Assembly: GCA_903904855.1 (NCBI GenBank)
Contig: CAIVEH010000039.1
Span: 1-64,000 of the forward strand
Length of the DNA stretch: 64,000 nucleotides
Direction of reading: 5' to 3'
From: an uncultured Bacteroidota bacterium
GTDB lineage: Bacteria > Bacteroidota > Bacteroidia > Chitinophagales > Chitinophagaceae
Shown piece by piece: positions 57,547-64,000 of the stretch. The notes under the pieces were generated by a model that had not been told where the DNA came from, did no database searches, and saw nothing but the letters and a program-made list of their open reading frames with translations. A program made the position numbers and the translations under genes. The stretch's first letter is position 1. Each line of letters opens with the position of its first letter.

Positions 57547-57738
57547 TCAGATTACTCTAACATTAGCAGCGTTCAAACCTTTTTTACCATTCTGTACATC
57601 AAATGTAACCTTATCGTGCTCGCGGATTTCATCCAGCAGGCCTGATACGTGTACAAAGATGTCTTGTCCGCCGTTTGACGGAGAAATGAAACCAAATCCT
57701 TTAGTTTCATTGAAAAATTTTACTGTTCCTTCTTGCAT
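57547..57738 (-). CDS. Cold-shock protein (CspA family)
   Basis: 63 residues from the ATG at 57738; an in-frame upstream start would add a non-homologous tail. RNP1 KGFGFI and RNP2 DIFVHV are intact. A single-domain RNA chaperone. A TATCTTTG box (57776-57769) lies 30 bases upstream and a strong terminator follows. Confidence 0.96.
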   Translation of the reverse strand: MQEGTVKFFNETKGFGFISPSNGGQDIFVHVSGLLDEIREHDKVTFDVQNGKKGLNAANVRVI

Positions 57739-57768
57739 TGTTTTGTAAATAAATTGATTAAGAAAGCA

Positions 57769-57776
57769 CAAAGATA
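57769..57776 (-). promoter_or_regulatory. -7 box of the cold-shock gene
   Basis: TATCTTTG on the minus strand, 30 bases before the ATG; the same octamer precedes dnaN and the MuB-like gene. Confidence 0.45.
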
Positions 57777-57846
57777 CAATAAATATTTGATAATCCTGAA
57801 TAAGTTTGTTAAGGAAACAATATTATTTCCAGAGTAGTAAATCTTG

Positions 57847-58542
57847 TTACTCTTCCGAATGTAATGTTTCAACTTTGGAGCCAAAGAAATTAAGAAACAA
57901 AACTATAAACGCTACCATTATTATAGCCTGGGTGCAAACCAATATTTTACCCATTGAGGAAACAGGGTGTATATCTCCGTATCCTATCGTAGTTGATGTA
58001 ACTATACTGAAGTAAACAAAATCGACTATGCTGTGGGCCTTTTCATCCAGTAAATGCAATCCGCCATAAACCACCGCAAAACTGAATGCAATCTCAAGGT
58101 AATTAAAGAACAGCATCAGAATGTTGCGCCGGTAAGAGCGTGGTTTTACAAACATATCAGACACAAAAATCAATGACGCAACATATACCACCGATTCGGT
58201 CAGTAGGTAGGAAGAAATAAACACAGTAGCCAGATGCCTGTATAATCCTGAATAAAGAAAAAATAAGGGCAGCATCGTTTTGAAAAACACATAGAACTCA
58301 ATGGCTACATTCCTTTTGATAACTCCGTATCTTCCGAAAATTTGCCTGTAATGGATACCCGGAAAAATGGGCTGTATACCAACCAACACAAGTCGCAGTA
58401 TTTTTTCAAACCCGATATCCTTATGAGTTTTATTATTCCAGATCTTCACCAGGTTGCTCCGGTATGCGAGGTAGGCTGAAACCTTTTGCCGGGTATTATA
58501 CTCCGGCTTACCGAATAACAGTTTGTAAAGGATTTTCTTCAT
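57847..58542 (-). CDS. Two-pore-type potassium channel
   Basis: 231 residues. Selectivity filter TIGYGD in VTSTTIGYGDIHPVSS (near residue 190), flanked by hydrophobic helices (NYLEIAFSFAVVYGG and IIMVAFIVLFLNFFG). Two more hydrophobic segments precede them. No RCK/TrkA-N regulatory domain is attached. Confidence 0.9.
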   Translation of the reverse strand: MKKILYKLLFGKPEYNTRQKVSAYLAYRSNLVKIWNNKTHKDIGFEKILRLVLVGIQPIFPGIHYRQIFGRYGVIKRNVAIEFYVFFKTMLPLFFLYSGLYRHLATVFISSYLLTESVVYVASLIFVSDMFVKPRSYRRNILMLFFNYLEIAFSFAVVYGGLHLLDEKAHSIVDFVYFSIVTSTTIGYGDIHPVSSMGKILVCTQAIIMVAFIVLFLNFFGSKVETLHSEE

Positions 58543-58641
58543 ACCGCTTATATCGCAAGTAATTTACGAAAATCTCATCAATTAATGGAATTCTGGCTTT
58601 GTGTGAAAAACCTTTTTATGAAAAAGAAGTACTGCTGTTGA

Positions 58642-59850
58642 CTATCTTTTTTCAAAAAGCAGGTGCTTATTGTTTCCTTCAGCGCCATTAATGTTCAGTA
58701 TATATGTTCCGGGAACAAGTATTGTTACTCCGACAAACTGATCACCTTGCTCAAGGCTGCCTTCCAGTAATTTTCTGCCGTTAAGGTCAGTCACAAAATA
58801 GTTGTTGTAGCAATCAAGATTGTCAACAAATATCCTGTCGTTTGCAGGATTAGGATAAATACTGCTCTCCGGTTGGATATTGCCCGCTTTTACCTGGGTA
58901 GTATTGAAATTTATATCACTGACAAACAATGATGCAGGTATTGGATCAGTTGTTTCACACGAAATAAATACACGGTTATCAGACAACCAGCATACACCTT
59001 CGGTCTGCCATTCCAGTCCGTTGCCAATCTCAATTCTCCTTTTGTTGCCCGAAAAGAACATGTCGCCCTGATAGTTGCTCAAATACCAGAGAAAAGAGTT
59101 GCTATGGCCGCTGAAATACCCTATCAATACTATTTCATGGGTATGGGCATTATAGTCTGCACCGGTAATCAATCCGTTCACATTGTAACTTGTATATGGG
59201 TCCAGTGCATAAGTTCCCGGTGTTTTGGGCATTTTATAAACCCTGGTTTTCAGGTCACCTCTGTCTTTAGTAAAGATATACAATGAGTCTTTTATCGATA
59301 TCAGCGCTTCGCAGTCATAATTATTTGTACCGCCTGATCCAAATACAGTCTGATCAGTATATCTGAAACTAATTGCCTGTGCATTTACATGAACCGTCGC
59401 TGCGCTGCCTATATCCGTTTTTGCTATCTTCAGCACTTTCAGGTCAGTCCGGTCGCTGCTGTTGTTGCCATGGTCACCTATGTAAATGTAGTTGCTGTCG
59501 GCGGTAATATCTTCCCAGTCCACATTGGGGTAGTTATCAATTACTACTGTCTGCAGGGTATGTCCGTCTGTAGTATCAATACTGTATATTTCAGCGGGGT
59601 TTCCACTGTCGTTATGAGTCCATAGTTTGCCATCAGTTAATACCAGACCAGACGATTCTGTGATTATCGGATTCATTGCGCCCCTCAGCACTGGCGACTT
59701 ATGGGTTACCGGGTAAGTGCAGGATCCGTCATTGATCGTTGCTCCCGGATTGAAATTAGTTGCGGCAGGGTCAGTGCATCCGCTCTGGGCAAAAGAACTT
59801 TGAATTCCCTGAAAAGCAATAAACAGAACAATTGATTTAATAAAATTCAT
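58642..59850 (-). CDS. T9SS-exported beta-propeller-like protein
   Basis: 402 residues. A signal peptide is followed by the short GCTDPAATNFNPGATINDGS module common in Bacteroidota surface proteins. A beta-rich body of about 250 residues (NYDCEALISIKDSLYIFTKD) looks like a propeller. The last about 80 residues (YPNPANDRIFVDNL ... GTYILNINGAEG) are a type A T9SS C-terminal sorting domain, so it should be secreted and possibly anchored to the surface. Confidence 0.88.
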   Translation of the reverse strand: MNFIKSIVLFIAFQGIQSSFAQSGCTDPAATNFNPGATINDGSCTYPVTHKSPVLRGAMNPIITESSGLVLTDGKLWTHNDSGNPAEIYSIDTTDGHTLQTVVIDNYPNVDWEDITADSNYIYIGDHGNNSSDRTDLKVLKIAKTDIGSAATVHVNAQAISFRYTDQTVFGSGGTNNYDCEALISIKDSLYIFTKDRGDLKTRVYKMPKTPGTYALDPYTSYNVNGLITGADYNAHTHEIVLIGYFSGHSNSFLWYLSNYQGDMFFSGNKRRIEIGNGLEWQTEGVCWLSDNRVFISCETTDPIPASLFVSDINFNTTQVKAGNIQPESSIYPNPANDRIFVDNLDCYNNYFVTDLNGRKLLEGSLEQGDQFVGVTILVPGTYILNINGAEGNNKHLLFEKR

Positions 59851-59931
59851 AATTTTGAATTAGCGTGCAAAGGTATCAGCTATATCAAAAATGCAATATG
59901 AATTAAACATTATCTAATTGTTACGCCAGCA

Positions 59932-60609
59932 TTATCTCACAATGTGATATCGCTGCAACTCAAGCACCCTGTGAACTGATGTTGTGGGGTGGTCAAAAAC
60001 AAGTTTAATAATTCCTGCATTCTGGTTGACGTAGAAACAGTCATTATATACCATGCTTGTGTCCCTGCCGGTTAGTGGCTTATGAGCCGACCGTGCAGCA
60101 TTGCCATATGCCTGGCCATTGAGCGAAACTTCTGGTATAATATCCGTTACTGCGCCACTGTCAAGGCCAGGTACACAGCCCGAACCATTCTGTGCCGGAC
60201 TTACTGCCAGTGGCCATGTAAACAGGTTGAATCCTACGTTCGATTCCACCTTATCATTATTATTGGTAAACCCGATATTGAAATCCTTCTCCCTCATACT
60301 GAAAAACCAATGTTCCGAATCTGATGCATTACCATCCGATACAGTCAAACTAATGCTCAGCAATTCTATTTTGGGCTCATTTGGCTCTAGTAGGCAGCCG
60401 CCCGCAAGGTAAAAGGTTTGTTGGTTGGCCGTTACATAGGCACTGTCAATGGCACCGGTCAGCGAATCTTTATAGATCCAGTAACTACCTGGTTTGTAAT
60501 CGAAAGCTGTCTTCAATCCGGCATCGACCGAATAAATGGTTGTTCCGGTTTTTTTACAAGCCTGTAACACTATCATTAGCGCAACAAGAGAAATGATTGC
60601 ATATTTCAT
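59932..60609 (-). CDS. Uncharacterised lipoprotein
   Basis: 225 residues. Lipoprotein signal MKYAIISLVALMIVLQACKK. The body begins KPGSYWIYKDSLTGAIDSAY, a pattern common in Chitinophagaceae lipoproteins of unknown function. No catalytic motif. Confidence 0.75.
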   Translation of the reverse strand: MKYAIISLVALMIVLQACKKTGTTIYSVDAGLKTAFDYKPGSYWIYKDSLTGAIDSAYVTANQQTFYLAGGCLLEPNEPKIELLSISLTVSDGNASDSEHWFFSMREKDFNIGFTNNNDKVESNVGFNLFTWPLAVSPAQNGSGCVPGLDSGAVTDIIPEVSLNGQAYGNAARSAHKPLTGRDTSMVYNDCFYVNQNAGIIKLVFDHPTTSVHRVLELQRYHIVR

Positions 60610-60685
60610 AGAGAATTAATTTTTAGAATGAATAAACGCCTTTTTATACAAAATATTGTGTGACAAATTTAAGAATAATATTTTA

Positions 60686-62179
60686 TTAACCCTTGGTTGC
60701 ATTTACTACACCTTTCAGAATATCATTGCATATCTCATCCAGCTTTTCATCTTTATAGATCCGTTCTATCTGTTCTTTAACCTTTATATCGCCGAGCTCA
60801 AGCATTATTGCAGGAGCTGTATTATGGTTCAAAACGTAGATTCCTTTTATATCATCCCATTGGTGCAGTAATAATAATCCTTTCAAGGGCAAAATTGCCA
60901 ATAATACCTTACTACTCAATTTAGAACTTGGCCCTTCATGGTCGGGCCCATGAAGGCTTGCAGAAGAAATTCCTATAAAAAAATCACCTTTTTTCGCCAT
61001 TGTTGGCTGACTGTCATCTAAATGAACTGAGATGAAAAAGTCTGGCTTCAATTTATTTGAAATAGCTACACGGTCCACCAACGACAGATCTTCATCTTTA
61101 TCCCTTGTCAATTGAGCTTCGATATTGTATCCGGGAGCCAATTCCTTCATCCGGTTAACTATCCTCAGTGTGATATCTTTTTCCTTAAATCCATTATAAG
61201 CAGCCCCGATATCAGCACCACCGTGCCCGGCATCCAGAAGCAAAACAATTTTCTTATCAGCCGGATTTAGTGCCGGATTCGCAATTTTGCGAGTGGAAAA
61301 TGAAAATAGAATTACAACTCCTGCCATTAATGGCAATACCGCAATTCTCCTGAGTGTGTTGTGCTTTGGTTTAATTGTTGTTTGTAGCATAGTCAATCGT
61401 CTTTTTATGGGTGAAGAAAAAAATTGGTGTTCCGGTACTAAATAGCTGCCACTGTTATGCGCCTGTAGCAGCATTCGGGCAAAGGCTTCTGTATCATTTT
61501 CTTTGATGGTTGCTCCATCAGCAATAAATTCATGAATCATCATCAGCTCTTTCTGAATAAACCAGTAAAATGGGTTCATCCAGAAAATACAGGTAAGCGC
61601 CTGGCACGCCAGTTTATCATAGGTGTGCTTCTGCCTGATATGGGTCAGCTCATGCTGGTATATCAATTGCCCGTTCTCCGAGTCCAACAGAATAGAATCG
61701 TTCCAGAACAAATAATTGAGAAATGAAAACGGGGCTTTGGGATGATTCGTTAGTATTAATTTTATCCCATCAACTTCTGAAATTTTTTGTCTGCTGGCTA
61801 ATCTGAAGATCCACATTATCCTTACCAATAAAACAGCCAGCAGCACTATACTGATTATAACTGAAATGCACTCAATAACAGTATACCAATTGATTGCCGG
61901 AGCCAATACCTTAGCTGCAACAATGGGTTCTTCAGCGCTAGTGCTACTTATAGCCTGTATCAGATAATTGGCCGGTGATGCAAATGTTGGATGCGCCTGC
62001 TGCATGGTAAAGAAGTTAAAGTGAAGCAAAGGAACCGTTAGGCTTATTACCAACGCAAACAGCAGAAAAAAACGGTTGTACTGATGCAGCCTTTTATTCC
62101 TTAGCCCAATGCAATACCATGTGGTAAGCAGCCCACTTATCAATATAATTTTAAAGAGAAATAGTATCATGCTATCCAT
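60686..62179 (-). CDS. BlaR1-like M56 protease fused to N-acetylmuramoyl-L-alanine amidase
   Basis: 497 residues. N-terminal membrane helices (about 4-26, 36-52, 98-125), then the cytoplasmic M56 metalloprotease: HELTH at 176-180 and Glu217 in MIHEFIADG. A fourth helix (about 280-297) leads out to an Amidase_3 domain (about 308-497): LLLDAGHGGADIG (His319), KEKDI (Glu333), SVHLDDS (His386) and MLELGD (Glu461), the full zinc and catalytic set. In ordinary BlaR1 the outer domain is a penicillin-binding sensor. It follows blaI by 10 bases. Confidence 0.9.
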   Translation of the reverse strand: MDSMILFLFKIILISGLLTTWYCIGLRNKRLHQYNRFFLLFALVISLTVPLLHFNFFTMQQAHPTFASPANYLIQAISSTSAEEPIVAAKVLAPAINWYTVIECISVIISIVLLAVLLVRIMWIFRLASRQKISEVDGIKLILTNHPKAPFSFLNYLFWNDSILLDSENGQLIYQHELTHIRQKHTYDKLACQALTCIFWMNPFYWFIQKELMMIHEFIADGATIKENDTEAFARMLLQAHNSGSYLVPEHQFFSSPIKRRLTMLQTTIKPKHNTLRRIAVLPLMAGVVILFSFSTRKIANPALNPADKKIVLLLDAGHGGADIGAAYNGFKEKDITLRIVNRMKELAPGYNIEAQLTRDKDEDLSLVDRVAISNKLKPDFFISVHLDDSQPTMAKKGDFFIGISSASLHGPDHEGPSSKLSSKVLLAILPLKGLLLLHQWDDIKGIYVLNHNTAPAIMLELGDIKVKEQIERIYKDEKLDEICNDILKGVVNATKG

Positions 62180-62189
62180 AAAACAGTTT

Positions 62190-62582
62190 TTAGATTTTTA
62201 CATCCCCCTCTCCTTTGGAGGATCGGGGTGAGGCCTTCAATTGCTTCAATAATAATTCAAGGTCCTTCACTGAAAGTTTCTTTTCATCAACAAGGAAAGA
62301 AACCACATTGCTGAATGATCCCTCAAAGTATCCTTTAGCCACATTGGTCAATGTCCTTTTTGAATATTCTTCCTTCGTGAGTAATGGATGGTATCTGTGT
62401 ATCCTGCCTACATTTTCTATACTCACAAATTCCTTGTCCACAAGTGTCTTCAGTATTGTGGCCACTGTGTTCTTGTGTGGTTGCGGCTCAGGCATATTTT
62501 CAACCACTTCCATCAGCAATCCGTTGCCCAGTTTCCAGAGCACTTTCATCACTGTTTCTTCTGCACGCGTTAATGTTTTCAT
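62190..62582 (-). CDS. BlaI/MecI-family repressor
   Basis: 130 residues from the ATG at 62582 (an upstream ATG adds eight residues not in the family). Winged helix: LTRAEETVMKVLWKLGNGLL, then PHKNTVATILKTLVDKEFV. The dimerisation and cleavage region follows (VVSFLVDEKKLSVKDLELLL). The BlaR1 protease would cleave it on activation. Its promoter carries two inverted repeats, and its last 15 codons are encoded by a REP-like sequence. Confidence 0.93.
   Translation of the reverse strand: MKTLTRAEETVMKVLWKLGNGLLMEVVENMPEPQPHKNTVATILKTLVDKEFVSIENVGRIHRYHPLLTKEEYSKRTLTNVAKGYFEGSFSNVVSFLVDEKKLSVKDLELLLKQLKASPRSSKGEGDVKI
62205..62235. repeat. REP-like sequence inside the 3' end of blaI
   Basis: CCCCTCTCCTTTGGAGGATC followed by GGGGTGAGGC. 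This is a common Bacteroidota intergenic repeat style, here lying inside the last codons of blaI (residues KASPRSSKGEG), so the repressor tail has been made from repeat DNA. Confidence 0.6.
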
Positions 62583-62587
62583 TCTAA

Positions 62588-62636
62588 AACTATCTTTGTA
62601 GTTCAAATGTAAAACTATTTTTTTAGTTTAAGCAAA
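62588..62636 (-). promoter_or_regulatory. blaI promoter with two BlaI operator-like inverted repeats
   Basis: On the minus strand TTTG (62636-62633), 21 bases, TACATTTG (62611-62604) is a full Bacteroidota promoter. Two inverted repeats of the form AACTA-N6-TAGTT flank the -7 box: 62588-62603 and 62613-62628. The ACTA-N6-TAGT spacing equals that of the MecI/BlaI operator. Binding at both would block the polymerase, giving autorepression. Confidence 0.7.
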
Positions 62637-62809
62637 TTTTCTCAGAGAAAATTTTATTTAATCATCTTTACCTGTCTCCGGCAATACAAGTGTAGATTAT
62701 TGTACCAGCTGTCTATTTTATTTATGAACATAGCGACAATTACACAATTCCAAACAATTCCTTTCCCGGTATACACAGTGATGAGAGAGGAATTCCGTAT
62801 TTTTAGCTC

Positions 62810-64000
62810 ATGTCCGTCAACACCCAGCCAACTGACCAGATAGACCCGGGAAATACTATTTTTACTAAAGCTGTCGCATTGGTAAAAGAAACTACTCAAA
62901 ACCTGTTTCTTACTGGTAAGGCCGGCACTGGTAAAACTACTTTCCTCAAATACATAAAGAACAATGTTGCTAAACAATGTGCCATTGTTGCGCCTACTGG
63001 TGTTGCTGCTATAAATGCCGGAGGCGAAACCATACATTCCTTCCTGCAGTTGCCTTTCGGGCCTTTTGTGCCTGGGTCTGCAGGTGGCTATGGCAGGCAG
63101 GGAGAGGCCACTCAGGACAAGCACTCTGTACTGGCCAATCTACGCCTCAGAGAAACAAAGATAAAACTGCTGCGCAAGCTCGAACTGCTGATTATAGACG
63201 AAGTAAGCATGGTGCGTTGCGACCTGCTCGATAGTATGGACCTTGTGCTGCGCCATGTGCGCAAAAGCAGGGAACCCTTTGGTGGCCTGCAGATGGTCTT
63301 CATCGGCGACCTGTTCCAATTGCCTCCTGTAGCTAAAGATGAAGATTGGGAAATTCTCAGAAACTATTACAACAGCCCCTACTTTTTCGATTCGGTTGTG
63401 CTAAGGCAGAACCCTCCGTTGTATATAGAACTCCGGAAAATTTACAGGCAGAAAGAACAATCGTTTATTGATATTCTCAACCGCATCAGAACCGGCCTTG
63501 TTGAGTACCAGGATATACAACAGCTCAACAACCTTTATAATCCCGAGACTCAGAAAGATGGTGGCTACATTATACTATGCACACACAACCGAATTGCAGA
63601 TAACATCAACCAGGAAGAGTTGAATAAATTGCCTTCACCAGCTCACAGTTTCAAGGGTACAATAACCAATGAATTCAATCCGAAAAATCTGCCCACTGAT
63701 GAAGTGCTAATCGTTAAAAAGGGAGCCCAGGTAATGTTCGTTAAAAACGATCTGCAAACGCCAAGACGGTATTACAATGGTAAGATTGCTTTGGTAGATA
63801 AAATAGACCCCGAAGGAATATGGATCAGTTTCCCAGAAGATAACAATAAGGAAAAATTGTTGCTGGAACTGGAAACCTGGAAAAATATGCGGTATACTCT
63901 CAATCAGCAAAAGGGCGAAATTGAAGAAGAAGAAAGCGGCAGTTTTACCCAATACCCTATAAGGCTTGCATGGGCCATAACAGTGCATAAAAGCCAGGGG
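62810..64000 (+). CDS. Pif1-like helicase, N-terminal part, cut by the window end
   Basis: 397 codons from the ATG at 62810 to the edge. Walker A GKAGTGKT (36-43), APTGVAAINAGG, Walker B LLIIDEVSM (Asp130-Glu131), GDLFQLPPV and a late ITVHKSQG motif place it in the Pif1/RecD-like superfamily 1 group of Bacteroidota. The frame stays open to the last base. Possibly the longer HRDC-containing type, but that end is not visible. Confidence 0.9.
   Translation, partial: MSVNTQPTDQIDPGNTIFTKAVALVKETTQNLFLTGKAGTGKTTFLKYIKNNVAKQCAIVAPTGVAAINAGGETIHSFLQLPFGPFVPGSAGGYGRQGEATQDKHSVLANLRLRETKIKLLRKLELLIIDEVSMVRCDLLDSMDLVLRHVRKSREPFGGLQMVFIGDLFQLPPVAKDEDWEILRNYYNSPYFFDSVVLRQNPPLYIELRKIYRQKEQSFIDILNRIRTGLVEYQDIQQLNNLYNPETQKDGGYIILCTHNRIADNINQEELNKLPSPAHSFKGTITNEFNPKNLPTDEVLIVKKGAQVMFVKNDLQTPRRYYNGKIALVDKIDPEGIWISFPEDNNKEKLLLELETWKNMRYTLNQQKGEIEEEESGSFTQYPIRLAWAITVHKSQG

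Overview
The window is a 64 kb piece of a Bacteroidota chromosome, probably from or near the Chitinophagaceae. Evidence for this is a type IX secretion (T9SS) sorting domain, GldM-like domains, a lipoprotein TamA variant (TamL), a DoxX-like gene beside folP, a futalosine-pathway MqnC, and recurring TAnnTTTG -7 promoter boxes with upstream TTTG/TTG. The first 31 bases are Illumina adapter, so this is an assembled contig whose left edge is artificial. I see no rRNA, tRNA, CRISPR array or intact insertion sequence.

Layout. 0-20 kb is mostly housekeeping: DNA polymerase IV, a DoxX-like membrane protein and folP, tamB-tamL, a CoA-type Nudix hydrolase, pirin, an NtrC-type response regulator without its DNA-binding domain, a YXWGXW/Gln-rich secreted protein, queG, yigZ and a LysE-type exporter. 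20-27 kb holds cyanophycin synthetase, a secreted protein with about 20 MORN repeats, and an AAA_14/DUF4143 ATPase preceded by a degenerate repeat array. 27-34 kb holds a Sia-type partner-switch module: a membrane SpoIIE/PP2C phosphatase diverging from siaB kinase and siaC. It meets an ABCG-like half transporter where Pseudomonas has the diguanylate cyclase siaD. 34-40 kb has a lipoprotein, an SGNH hydrolase next to a FadL/OmpP1 porin, comF, and BrkB. 40.6-44.1 kb is a Mu-like early gene block (MuB-like ATPase, DnaA domain IV-like protein, Gam, LexA-like repressor) with no transposase and no virion genes.

44-51 kb has two secreted GldM-C-like paralogues around an orphan HicB, mqnC between inverted repeats, dnaN, and a hicB-hicA-hicB cluster with a fossil hicB tail. 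51-54.4 kb holds alaS, whose first 11 codons are duplicated on the far side of a small nucleotidyltransferase gene. 54.5-64 kb has a metallo-beta-lactamase-fold hydrolase, a zinc/CDF exporter, a cold-shock protein, a K+ channel, a T9SS cargo protein, a BlaI/BlaR1-like pair in which the BlaR1 protease is fused to a peptidoglycan amidase, and the start of a Pif1-like helicase that runs off the end.

The most interesting units are the Sia-like switch paired with an ABC transporter, the BlaR1-amidase fusion whose BlaI promoter carries two operator-like inverted repeats around the -7 box, the transposase-less Mu early module with a divergent promoter/operator, and the alaS 5' duplication around the nucleotidyltransferase gene. 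Functional calls rest on motif recognition by eye. No database search was run.
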